Shown one piece after another: positions 33,845-42,256 of a stretch of 44,480 nucleotides of DNA. The first letter of the stretch is position 1. The number at the start of each line of letters is the position of its first letter. The position numbers and the translations under genes are program-made. The notes beneath the pieces are model-generated. The model had not been told where the DNA came from and did no database searches. It saw only the letters and a list, made by a program, of their open reading frames with translations. The DNA comes from Verrucomicrobiaceae bacterium (lineage in GTDB: Bacteria; Pseudomonadota; Gammaproteobacteria; Pseudomonadales; CAMLJR01). Location: assembly GCA_028293825.1 (NCBI GenBank), contig JAQGNY010000030.1:1-44480 (forward strand), given 5' to 3'.

Positions 33845-36800
33845 ATGTGGATCGTCAATATCGCCCTGCGGCGCCCGTACACCTTTATCGTGGCGGCGTT
33901 GCTCATTCTTCTATCTATGCCATATGTGTTGCGCAATATGGCCACGGATATATTTCCCTCTATTAATATCCCCGTCGTCGTGCAGCTGTGGGAATACAAA
34001 GGATTAACCGCAAAAGAATTATCCGATCGAATTACCGGGCAGGCAGAACGCGAGTTATCTCAAGCCGTCGATGGCATCGAGCACACCGAATCGATTTCGT
34101 TGGCTGGGCTCTCCATCGTTAAGATTTTTTTCCAACCCGGCTCCGACATTCGCACCGCGATGAATCAAGTGACGATGAGCGTCAATGCGGCGTGGCGCTC
34201 GATGCCGACCGGGACGCAGCCGGGGCGAGTCAGACAATACTCAGCCACCGACTTGCCGTTGCTGCAAATTGGAATTTCCAGCAATACCTTATCGGATACA
34301 GAAATTGGCGATCTCGCCAATACCGTGGTGCGCCCGATAATTACGTCAAAAAACGGCATTACGTTAACCGCGCCGTATGGCGCCAAATACCGCCAGGTGT
34401 CAGTCGATTTAAATGCCGACGCCTTGCTCGCGAATAATTTAAAACCCGCCGATATCGTCACGGCGATGGGCGAACAAAATTTAATTTTGCCGACCGGCAC
34501 CATCAAGGTTGCCGATAGCGAGTACGACATCGCGCTCAATGGCGCGGTGCCGACCATCGCTGAGATTGGTGACATTCCGATTCATACGATTAATGGCCGT
34601 ACCGTTTTAATTCGCGACGTTGCCAACGTGCACGATGGCTTTTCACCGGCAACCACCATTGCGCGGCAGAACGGCGAACGCAGCGTATTGAATTCGGTGC
34701 TTAAAGTCGGCGGCGTATCGACGCTGGATGTAGTCGATCAAGTCAAAAATTCGGTGCCAATATTAAAAGAGAAATTACCGCCCGGTACCGACATTAAATT
34801 AATGTTCGATCAATCTTTATTCGTGCGCGGTGCAGTGCGCAATGTATTGCACGAAGCACTGATCGCGGCTGCACTGACTGCCGCAATGATTTTGCTGTTT
34901 CTCGGCAACTGGCGCAGCACCTGCATTATCGCGGTGTCGATTCCGCTGTCGATCATGGCGTCGCTGATCATTCTTTATTTAATCGGCGAAACGATTAATT
35001 TGATGACGCTGGGCGGTCTTGCTCTCGCTGTCGGTATTCTCGTCGACGATGCCACGGTCGAAATCGAAAATATCGAACGTCAGTTGGCGCTCGGTAAAAA
35101 TCCGGTGCAAGCCATTCTCGCTGGCGCTGCGGAAATCGCCGTGCCGGCATTCGTTTCCACGCTTTGTATTTGTATCGTGTTCGTGCCGATGTTTTTTCTG
35201 ACCGGCGTCGCGCGCTATTTATTTGTACCGCTGGCCGAAGCGGTGGTGTTCGCGATGCTCGCCTCGTACGTATTATCGCGCACGCTGGTGCCGACCCTGG
35301 TGATGTACATGATGGCCGGCCATCACACACGTGCCGAGAAAACCAGCAGCAATAAATTCGCCGCACAATTCGAGCGCCTGCATCAGCGCTTTAACGATGC
35401 TTTCGAAAAATTGCGCGGCCATTACGTAGTTTTGCTCGCCAGTCTTCTGCAACATCGCAAACGCTTCGGCGCGGCATTTCTCGGCTTCTGTGTGCTCTCG
35501 CTCGGGATTTATCCGCTGCTCGGCCAGGATTTATTCCCAGCCACCGATACCGGTCAATTGCGTCTGCATGTACGCGCACCCAGCGGAACACGATTGGAGC
35601 AAATGCCGAAGCTGATCGATCAGATCGAAAAAATAATTCGCCAGCGCATTCCCGTCGATCAAATGGGCGATATTCTCGACATCATCGGCGGACCGTACAG
35701 CACCATGAATACGGTGTACGGAAACTCCGGCACCGTCGAAGCGTCCGATAGCGAAATTATGATTTCGATGAAACGCGGGCGGCTCAGCAGCGCCGACGTC
35801 ACCATTGATTTGCGTAGCGAATTGACGCATCGCTTCCCCAACGTGGAATTCTTTTTTCAACCTGCCGATCAGGTGAGTCAGACCCTGAACTTCGGTATCC
35901 CCGCGCCCATCGATGTGCAATTTATCGGCGGCAAGCCGAATGAAATTATTCCGCTCGCGATAGAGCTTAATAATGAATTGCGAAAAATTCCCGGCATCGT
36001 CGATGCGCACATTTATCAACGCTGGAATAAACCGTTGCTGTCGCTGCAAATGAATCGCACGCAATTACAGCAGCTCGGGTTATCGGCGCGCGATGTCGCC
36101 GAGAACATGCTGATATCGCTCAGTGGCAGCATGCAGACCACGCCGACGTATTGGCTCAATCAAACGAACGGCAATACCTACAACGTCGGTGCGCGCAGCT
36201 TGGAGGCCGATCTCGATAGCATCGACTCGTTGATGCACATTCCGGTCGGTATCGATGGCGGCGGCACGCAACAATTGCTCGGCAACGTGGTGACGTATAA
36301 ACGCGGTACCCAACCGTCGTCGGTCACGCATTACAACCTGAGCAATATGATCAACCTTTACGCCAATGTGCAGGGTCGCGATTTGGGCTCGGTCAGTCGC
36401 GACTTGGATAAAGCGTTAGACAAGATGCGAGCGAAATTACCGCGCGGTGCCGATCTGGTGGTGCGCGGACAAATTCAAACGCTGAAAACCTCGTTCGTCG
36501 GTTTGGCAATCGGGCTCGCCGTCGCCATCTTGCTGGTGTACTTGCTGATCGTCGTTAATTTCCAATCATGGCTGGACCCACTCATTATTATCAGCGCGTT
36601 GCCGGCCGCCTTAGCCGGTATCGGCTGGACGTTATTTCTGTGGGGCACGACGTTAAGCGTGCCGGCGCTCACCGGCATGATCATGACAATGGGCGTCGCC
36701 ACCGCGAACAGTATTTTGCTGGTCTCATTTGCCCGCACACGTCTGCGCGAAGGCGTGCCGCCGATCACTGCTGCACTGGAGGCCGCTTCGACGCGACTGC

Positions 36801-37045
36801 GCCCGGTATTGATGACTGCATTCGCGATGATTGCCGGCATGTTGCCGATGGCGATCGGGCTCGGCGAAGGCGCAGAACAAAATGCGCCATTGGGACAGGC
36901 CGTTATCGGCGGCTTAATTTTCGCAACATTTTCGACGCTGTTATTTGTGCCTGTTGTCTTTGCCAGTATTCATCGCATGTTGGAACGTCGACGCAACCAC
37001 ACTCACGGCATGGCTACATTTTTTGAGCGATACGCCCATGACTAA
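33845..37045 (+). CDS. RND efflux transporter permease subunit
   Basis: A 1066-residue inner membrane proton-driven exporter of the RND (AcrB/HAE-1-like) superfamily. It starts with the usual N-terminal helix (RRPYTFIVAALLILLSMP), has two large periplasmic loops and 12 membrane segments, and normal length. The proton-relay Asp pair is in AVGILVDDATVEIENIER. The segment corresponding to AcrB TM10 reads GVATANSILLVSFAR, so the position of AcrB Lys940 appears to be Ala; this variant occurs in a recognisable RND subgroup. It is the first gene of a permease-adaptor-outer membrane factor operon and overlaps the adaptor by eight bases. The ribosome binding site is weak. The substrate is unknown. Confidence 0.93.
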   Translation: MWIVNIALRRPYTFIVAALLILLSMPYVLRNMATDIFPSINIPVVVQLWEYKGLTAKELSDRITGQAERELSQAVDGIEHTESISLAGLSIVKIFFQPGSDIRTAMNQVTMSVNAAWRSMPTGTQPGRVRQYSATDLPLLQIGISSNTLSDTEIGDLANTVVRPIITSKNGITLTAPYGAKYRQVSVDLNADALLANNLKPADIVTAMGEQNLILPTGTIKVADSEYDIALNGAVPTIAEIGDIPIHTINGRTVLIRDVANVHDGFSPATTIARQNGERSVLNSVLKVGGVSTLDVVDQVKNSVPILKEKLPPGTDIKLMFDQSLFVRGAVRNVLHEALIAAALTAAMILLFLGNWRSTCIIAVSIPLSIMASLIILYLIGETINLMTLGGLALAVGILVDDATVEIENIERQLALGKNPVQAILAGAAEIAVPAFVSTLCICIVFVPMFFLTGVARYLFVPLAEAVVFAMLASYVLSRTLVPTLVMYMMAGHHTRAEKTSSNKFAAQFERLHQRFNDAFEKLRGHYVVLLASLLQHRKRFGAAFLGFCVLSLGIYPLLGQDLFPATDTGQLRLHVRAPSGTRLEQMPKLIDQIEKIIRQRIPVDQMGDILDIIGGPYSTMNTVYGNSGTVEASDSEIMISMKRGRLSSADVTIDLRSELTHRFPNVEFFFQPADQVSQTLNFGIPAPIDVQFIGGKPNEIIPLAIELNNELRKIPGIVDAHIYQRWNKPLLSLQMNRTQLQQLGLSARDVAENMLISLSGSMQTTPTYWLNQTNGNTYNVGARSLEADLDSIDSLMHIPVGIDGGGTQQLLGNVVTYKRGTQPSSVTHYNLSNMINLYANVQGRDLGSVSRDLDKALDKMRAKLPRGADLVVRGQIQTLKTSFVGLAIGLAVAILLVYLLIVVNFQSWLDPLIIISALPAALAGIGWTLFLWGTTLSVPALTGMIMTMGVATANSILLVSFARTRLREGVPPITAALEAASTRLRPVLMTAFAMIAGMLPMAIGLGEGAEQNAPLGQAVIGGLIFATFSTLLFVPVVFASIHRMLERRRNHTHGMATFFERYAHD

Positions 37046-38426
37046 TTTAAAGGTTCCGCCTATCGCGGCATTTTCCGGCAATTCAATCGATGCCAATAGC
37101 AATGCCAGTGCCTCCTCATTCGATGCGCATCCGACCAGTGGGCATAGCGTTGCCGAATCGCATAAACACACATTGAAATATGCGAAAGGCACTGCGTTAG
37201 TTGCGTTGATTTTATTAATCGTTGCGGTCGGTATTCGCGCTCTGGTCAATTACAACAGCAGTGAAGCGCTAGAAGCGCACAACAGCGCCAGCCTGTTGCG
37301 CACGGTAATTATCGCGCATGCTGCACCGGGTGAATTGGTGCGCAATGTCGCGCTGCCGACAACATTGCGCGGCTATACCGAAACGTCAATTTACGCGCGC
37401 AGCAATGGCTATCTCACTGCGTGGCATAAAAGCATTGGCGACTTCGTGAAAAAAGGTGAATTGCTCGCGACCATCGATGCACCCGAGCAAGAGCAAGAAT
37501 TAGCGCAATTAAAAGCGGCACAACAACAAATTTCAGCGCGCCTCGATTTATCGCGACTGACACTGAAGCGCTGGGAATCGCTGCGCATACGCGATGGCGT
37601 ATCGCAGCAGGAACTCGAAGAAAAACGCAGCGAAGTTATTCAAGCGCAAGCGGATTTAAATGCGGCTAACGCCAATGTAAAACGCGTCGAACAGCTCGAA
37701 GGATTTCGCCGCATCGTCGCGCCGTTTAACGGCGTAATTACGCGACGCGGCGTTGAAGTAGGCGATCTGGTCAGTGCCGGCGGTAAAGAATTATTCGCGC
37801 TGACGCAGACCGATCCGCTGCGCCTGTCTATTTGGGTGCCGCAGGTTTATGCCAGCGATGTAAAAATTGGTGAACACGTCGCCATTGCGCTTAACGAATT
37901 ACCTAACGCGCAACTCACCGCTACCATCGAACGTGTCGCCGGCGGCATCGACGCGCAAACTCGCTCGCGTCAGGTCGATTTAATTCTGCCCAATCCCGAC
38001 GCTACGTTATTGCCCGGCGCCTACGCCGAAGTGAACATTAAATTATCGAGCGGCGTTGAAGCATTGATCGCACCGGCCAGCACATTAATGTCCACCGATG
38101 AAGGATTTCGTGTAGCCGTGGTGGATGCCAATAATCAAATCGCGTTTCGCCCGATTAAGCTGGGCCGCGATCTCGGTCGCGAGGTGGAAATACTGTCCGG
38201 CATCGCGCCAACCGATACGCTGGTCGTTAGCCCTTCGGATTTACTCGTCGAAGGCGAAACCGTTAAAACATTAGCCTGGGAAGGTAAAACGAGCGGCGAC
38301 CAAGGCAGGAAAAATAAAGAGACAAAAACCAGAGTCGAAAAAAAGAACGAGCAAGTACCTAACGACGAAAAAACCGGCGCCGCTAAAACGGCGGTCGGCG
38401 ATAAACGCCTATCGGCAATTCAATAA
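37038..38426 (+). CDS. RND periplasmic adaptor (membrane fusion protein)
   Basis: A 462-residue adaptor. The start at 37038 overlaps the permease stop by eight bases; an open frame to 36945 only shadows the permease. About 45 polar residues precede a membrane anchor (about 53-73). Next come a barrel-sandwich domain (RGYTETSIYARSNGYLTAWHKSIGDFVKKGELLATID), an alpha-helical hairpin rich in Gln/Ala/Leu, the second lipoyl half (FRRIVAPFNGVITRRGVEVGDLVSAGG) and a beta-barrel domain. The C-terminal 45 residues are highly charged (Lys/Glu/Thr) and look disordered. Placing the adaptor after the permease reverses the commoner gene order. Confidence 0.92.
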   Translation: MTNLKVPPIAAFSGNSIDANSNASASSFDAHPTSGHSVAESHKHTLKYAKGTALVALILLIVAVGIRALVNYNSSEALEAHNSASLLRTVIIAHAAPGELVRNVALPTTLRGYTETSIYARSNGYLTAWHKSIGDFVKKGELLATIDAPEQEQELAQLKAAQQQISARLDLSRLTLKRWESLRIRDGVSQQELEEKRSEVIQAQADLNAANANVKRVEQLEGFRRIVAPFNGVITRRGVEVGDLVSAGGKELFALTQTDPLRLSIWVPQVYASDVKIGEHVAIALNELPNAQLTATIERVAGGIDAQTRSRQVDLILPNPDATLLPGAYAEVNIKLSSGVEALIAPASTLMSTDEGFRVAVVDANNQIAFRPIKLGRDLGREVEILSGIAPTDTLVVSPSDLLVEGETVKTLAWEGKTSGDQGRKNKETKTRVEKKNEQVPNDEKTGAAKTAVGDKRLSAIQ

Positions 38427-39910
38427 TGCAAATAACGAATAGAAAAAAGCGTTCGCCATTTTTAATGTTGACGTGTTCGGCGCTGCTACTGCCTTTTATT
38501 ATTTTAACTGGTTGCGCAGTCGGGCCGGATTATCAAAAACCATCATTGCAAGCACCGCTGCAATGGAGCGAAGCATCGACCGGCGATGCAATCTGGAAGC
38601 CGGCAACGCCGGTCGATGGAAAAACCAAAGGCGAGTGGTGGGAAATATTCGGCGACGCGCAACTAAACGTGTTAGAACAACAAGCGCTGGCAAATAATTT
38701 AAATTTGCAGGCGGCAGTAGCGAGACTCGATCAAGCACGTGCGCTGGCGCAAATAGCACGCGGTGGTTTATTGCCTACGCTGAGCCTCGACGGCAATAGC
38801 ACGCGCACGCGAACCTCCGCCAATCGTCCGAACTCCGGCAACGACAACAGCGTTCGCTCAACGCTGAAAAATGATAATTCATTGGCGCTCACGGCTAATT
38901 ACGAATTGGATTTTTTTGGACGCGTACGCCGCGATATCGAAGCCGGAAAAGCGGGCGAACAACAAGTCGCCGCCGATTTTGAAAACGTGAAATTACTATT
39001 GGCAGCAGATGTAGCCGCTGGCTATTTTAATTCGCGCTCATTGCAAGCCGAACTTGCCATTCTTAAAGAATCAATTTCGATACAAAGTCATATTCTCGAT
39101 GTTGTGCGCGCGCGCCACGAAGACGGGGTCGCCAACGGTATTGATTTAGCGCAGCAGGAATTAATCGTCAGCAACAACCGCTCGCAATACCAACAATTGT
39201 TGCGGCAATATTCAGAGCAGCAACACGCCCTTGCCACATTGCTGGGTGTGAATGCCGCCGATTTTTCTCTGACCGATGCATCGTTACCGGCGCAATTGCC
39301 GCAAATCCCTACGCTATTGCCTGGCGAATTACTGCAACGTCGACCCGATATTGCCAGCGCGGAGCGCGCCGTCGCGGTCGCTAATGCACAAATTGGCATC
39401 GCCCGCACGGCTTGGTTTCCCGGTTTTAATTTAAGCGCCGCCGATGGTTTTGAAAGTACGCACTTGAATGCCTTATTCGATGCACCCAGCGCCGCGTGGT
39501 CAATGGGTCTCGCTTTCTCACAAACCATTTTTGACGCTGGCCGTACCAGCGGGCGTGAGAAATACGCTGTTGCCGCACATCAACAAGCCAGCGCCAGCTA
39601 TCGCAATGCGGTGTTATCGGCGTGGCAGGAAGTCGAAGATAATTTATCGAGCGCTCGCACATTAAAGGCCGCGCATGCTGATGCAGAAAATGCCAGCCGC
39701 GCGGCCACACAAGTTGCCGACATCACCGAAGATCGCTATCAGGCTGGCCTTTCTTCCGCGATAGAGCGCTACACCGCACAACAAAATGCGCTCACCGCAA
39801 AACGTCAGCAACAACAACTCGATGGCCAACAGTGGATTAATGCAGTGCTGTTAGTGAAATCACTCGGTGGTGGATGGAGCGCGGACAAGTTGGCAATTAA
39901 TGGTCCGTAA
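38426..39910 (+). CDS. RND outer membrane factor lipoprotein (NodT family)
   Basis: A 494-residue TolC-like outer membrane channel. A lipoprotein signal ends at LTGC, followed by AVGPDYQKP, the hallmark of NodT/OprM-type factors. Two repeats follow, each with long helices and barrel strands (LNLQAAVARLDQARA, GELLQRRPDIASAERAVAVANAQIGIARTAWFPGFNLS, AYQAGLSSAIERYTAQQ-like pattern). Its ATG overlaps the adaptor stop by one base. It completes a tripartite efflux system. No intrinsic terminator is visible downstream. Confidence 0.93.
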   Translation: MQITNRKKRSPFLMLTCSALLLPFIILTGCAVGPDYQKPSLQAPLQWSEASTGDAIWKPATPVDGKTKGEWWEIFGDAQLNVLEQQALANNLNLQAAVARLDQARALAQIARGGLLPTLSLDGNSTRTRTSANRPNSGNDNSVRSTLKNDNSLALTANYELDFFGRVRRDIEAGKAGEQQVAADFENVKLLLAADVAAGYFNSRSLQAELAILKESISIQSHILDVVRARHEDGVANGIDLAQQELIVSNNRSQYQQLLRQYSEQQHALATLLGVNAADFSLTDASLPAQLPQIPTLLPGELLQRRPDIASAERAVAVANAQIGIARTAWFPGFNLSAADGFESTHLNALFDAPSAAWSMGLAFSQTIFDAGRTSGREKYAVAAHQQASASYRNAVLSAWQEVEDNLSSARTLKAAHADAENASRAATQVADITEDRYQAGLSSAIERYTAQQNALTAKRQQQQLDGQQWINAVLLVKSLGGGWSADKLAINGP

Positions 39911-39994
39911 AATAGAAGCGCTGTAATCAAAAACCTTTAGAAATTAAAGCGGCGCGCCGAAAAATAAAACAGTAAACCGCGATACAACCTCAAC

Positions 39995-40018
39995 AAAGAG
40001 AAAGAGAAAGAGAAAGAA
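39995..40018. repeat. AAAGAG hexanucleotide microsatellite
   Basis: Three perfect copies of AAAGAG and a fourth with one change run from 39995 to 40018, between the outer membrane factor gene and the convergent GNAT gene. It is short and noncoding. Confidence 0.85.
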
Positions 40019-40032
40019 TTAATCGCAAACTT

Positions 40033-40506
40033 TTAACTGAGCAGCTTGCCCAAATTGAGCGATCGCTCGGCGTAGCCTAACTCCTCGTAAAGAGTTAGAG
40101 CCCGCGCATTGAAACTCCAGACATGAATTCTCATCTCAAAAGCATCGCGCCGCCGAGACCAATCCTCAGAAAGCGCCATTAACTTTCGTCCGATCCCTTG
40201 ACCTCGAAAACGCTCGGCAACACTAACAGTGCCGATGCGCGCGTAACGCAATGGCTGCAACATCGGGTTTACATCTTTATTAACGCTGACGGTGGCAAAC
40301 GCTATAGGAAGTCCTTCGAGGCACGCAACAAATGTTGTCGCAGTATCGCCGCCGACATAGCCGCGCCAATATTCCATGTCGCGATTGGGCTCGCCGGTAG
40401 CGGCAAAAATATGGGGTATCGCCTCATGGTGAATCATATTTACCGCGTCACCCAATGTACAGATAGCGGAAAGATCTTCTAGTGTGGCTTCGCGGTATTG
40501 CGGCAT
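40033..40506 (-). CDS. GNAT family N-acetyltransferase
   Basis: A 157-residue cytosolic acetyltransferase. I chose the ATG at 40506, preceded by GGAG at six bases; the ATG at 40518 has no site. The acetyl-CoA motif A is RGQGIGRKL, preceded by beta-strand IGTVSVAERF. The C-terminal pattern HVWSFNARALTLYEELGY is typical of GNAT motif B. The substrate is unknown. It is one of very few cytosolic proteins in the window. Confidence 0.9.
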   Translation of the reverse strand: MPQYREATLEDLSAICTLGDAVNMIHHEAIPHIFAATGEPNRDMEYWRGYVGGDTATTFVACLEGLPIAFATVSVNKDVNPMLQPLRYARIGTVSVAERFRGQGIGRKLMALSEDWSRRRDAFEMRIHVWSFNARALTLYEELGYAERSLNLGKLLS

Positions 40507-40569
40507 CCGTCGCTCCATTTAAATCAATTTTATTTACCGAACATCCATCGAAACAAAGAAGGTAAATGA

Positions 40570-40737
40570 TCAAGAACTAGGTATAAAGAATTTTCGGCCT
40601 CGGCGAAGGCGCACACAAAGTGCAGCTTCAAAAAAGAGTCCAATTGCGAAAAATATTCCGCTACCGGTTCCAAATCCAGCGACGTAACAAATAATCGCAG
40701 CTAACACACAACTCAATGTTATTAAGTGATAACTCAT
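40570..40737 (-). CDS. Small two-helix membrane protein
   Basis: A 55-residue protein starting at the ATG at 40737, with GGAG five to six bases upstream; an ATG at 40752 is in frame but lacks a site. Two hydrophobic helices (about residues 3-20 and 24-41) are separated by a Gly-rich turn (GFGTGSG). A basic tail (RLRRGRKF) should face the cytoplasm. I believe similar small proteins occur in other proteobacteria but know no function. It lies between the GNAT and signal peptidase genes on the same strand. Confidence 0.6.
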   Translation of the reverse strand: MSYHLITLSCVLAAIICYVAGFGTGSGIFFAIGLFFEAALCVRLRRGRKFFIPSS

Positions 40738-40806
40738 AGATTCTCCCAACATCAGCTGCCCCTAATATTCATGCATTTTTAAAGTATCGATCGGCGTTAT
40801 CGTCGA

Positions 40807-41483
40807 CTATTTATATAAACTCTCGCCAAATCTATCGAACCGTGGCAACCAATTATCCGTGATCGCTGCAGAAACCAAAACGCATTCAGCGCGACCGATT
40901 AGTAAATCACGCGGCACCAAGCCGATAAATCGAGAGTCGGCGCTATTATCGCGGTTGTCGCCCAGCATAAGAAATTGGTCAGCGGGAATAGTGATTGGGC
41001 CGAAATTCGATGCGCTCGCAATTCCTGAAAACCATTGCACCCGATAGGAATGAGCGCCGAGCTTCTCGGTAACACGGGTGGCGGGCAGCACATATTCGCC
41101 GGCACGGTCCGTGGAAAAATCCGATACAACATAGTCGGCCGGATGCCCATTGATTAGGAGGCGCTTGTCACGCATCGCAATGGAATCGGCTGGCAATCCA
41201 ATAACGCGCTCGATCAGGCGAACGCCATCTTTCGGTGATGAAAACGTAACGATATCTCCGCGAGCCGGATCACCCAGACGGGACAGCACAATATCGGTCA
41301 GAGGAAGCTTTAAGTTGTAAGCGAGTCGATTTACAAGAACGACATCGCCCTCAAGAATTGTCGGATGCATCGACCCGGATGGGATCGGATTGTAATCGGC
41401 GATGGCGGTACGAATTAGACCAAAAGTCAGCAAAAAATTAAGAAGCCCCGATTTTTTCGGATCAGTAAACGAACATCGAACAT
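40807..41483 (-). pseudogene. Signal peptidase I, frameshifted and lacking the catalytic Lys
   Basis: A type I (S26) signal peptidase homologue of about 225 residues if a one-base frameshift is repaired. The natural start is the ATG at 41483, with AAAGGG seven bases upstream. Its first 17 codons encode MFDVRLLIRKNRGFLIF, the usual N-terminus of this subfamily, then hit a stop. The rest of the protein (LLTFGLIRTAIADYN, then PSGSM with Ser38) is in the next frame. One extra base at the A6 run 41432-41437 would join them. Box E is intact (MLGDNRDNSADSRF). The position of the catalytic Lys, in the usual IKRVIGLPGD, reads IERVIGLPAD (Glu92, codon 41209-41211). The longer open frame back to 41667 crosses a terminator and is not credible. 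Confidence 0.75.
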
Positions 41484-41557
41484 GTCGATTCCCTTTGAGA
41501 TGATGGATCCATAGACCGTGCGATGTATTTATAAGTTCAGGGAGCGAGACAAACGGA

Positions 41558-41600
41558 AAAAAGGAAAATTCGTTCGCGCAGAAACGCGTCCGCGCGAACG
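41558..41600 (-). terminator. Terminator of the DsbD-redoxin operon
   Basis: On the minus strand a 9-bp perfect stem (CGTTCGCGC / GCGCGAACG, 41592-41600 with 41571-41579) is followed by AATTTTCCTTTTTT. It lies 17 bases after the redoxin stop and separates it from the signal peptidase gene. Confidence 0.8.
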
Positions 41601-41617
41601 TGACTTTGTATGTGCGA

Positions 41618-42232
41618 TCAGTCGTATTTAACAGAACATCCGTAGGGCTTAGTGCTGGAATTTGCAATTTTTCTGCCTGCTGCTATATCGCCTAGCGCTG
41701 CTACCACATAATTGTCGGCTTTGGCGATATCAGCTTTATCGGCGGAAGGAATACTGTCGATACCACCTTTGTAAACGAGCTGACCTTGCGCATTAACAAT
41801 AAAAATATGCGGTGTGGTCTGCGCGCCATAGAGCTTGCCAATTTTTCCATCGGCATCCAATACAGTCGCCGTCGGCTGCGCATTGCGGTATTTATTTAGT
41901 TGAATGGCGGCGGGACCTTCGACATAACCTTGCTTGCCCGGTGCCGATGAAATTACTTGCAACCACACCACACCCTTAGCCGTTGCCTCCTGTTGCAGCT
42001 TCGGAATGTTGCCGCTCTCGTAATGTTTTTTCACGAACGGGCAGTCGGCATTGGTCCACTCCAGCACCACGGTTTTCCCTCGATAAGAATCGAGACTGAC
42101 TGTCTTTCCATCTGCACCTGTTGCTGAAAAAGCCGGAGCTGGTTGATCGACATTAGCCGTAGCGAATACAGCCAGCGACGACATTACCAAGGTCAAACCC
42201 AACAATGTTCTCGTTAATTTTTTGTGCAACAT
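41618..42232 (-). CDS. Exported redoxin (thioredoxin-like) protein
   Basis: A 204-residue thioredoxin-fold protein with a signal peptide (about residues 1-26). It has AlkyI-peroxidase-like pattern APAFSATGADGKTVSLDSYRGKTVVLEWTNADCPFVKKHY with Cys64 as the only Cys at the active site (CPFV, not CxxC), the cis-Pro segment TTPHIFIVNAQG, and a second Cys (Cys199) five residues from the end. A strong AAGGAG site precedes the ATG. It starts 24 bases after the DsbD-like gene, so DsbD is its likely electron donor. It may act as a periplasmic thiol peroxidase or reductase; which is not clear. Confidence 0.85.
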   Translation of the reverse strand: MLHKKLTRTLLGLTLVMSSLAVFATANVDQPAPAFSATGADGKTVSLDSYRGKTVVLEWTNADCPFVKKHYESGNIPKLQQEATAKGVVWLQVISSAPGKQGYVEGPAAIQLNKYRNAQPTATVLDADGKIGKLYGAQTTPHIFIVNAQGQLVYKGGIDSIPSADKADIAKADNYVVAALGDIAAGRKIANSSTKPYGCSVKYD

Positions 42233-42256
42233 GGGGACTCTCCTTAGAAAATTAAT

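Noticed and set aside
36945-37037. Upstream extension of the RND adaptor
   Set aside because: It lies inside the permease coding region in another frame; the ATG at 37038 gives a normal adaptor start.
39995-40018. AAAGAG repeat as a phase-variation switch
   Set aside because: It lies between the 3' ends of convergent genes, so copy-number change would not alter a promoter or reading frame.
41484-41667. Upstream extension of the signal peptidase reading frame to an ATG at 41667
   Set aside because: It overlaps the end of the redoxin gene, crosses a strong terminator, has no ribosome binding site and encodes residues unlike any signal peptidase N-terminus.
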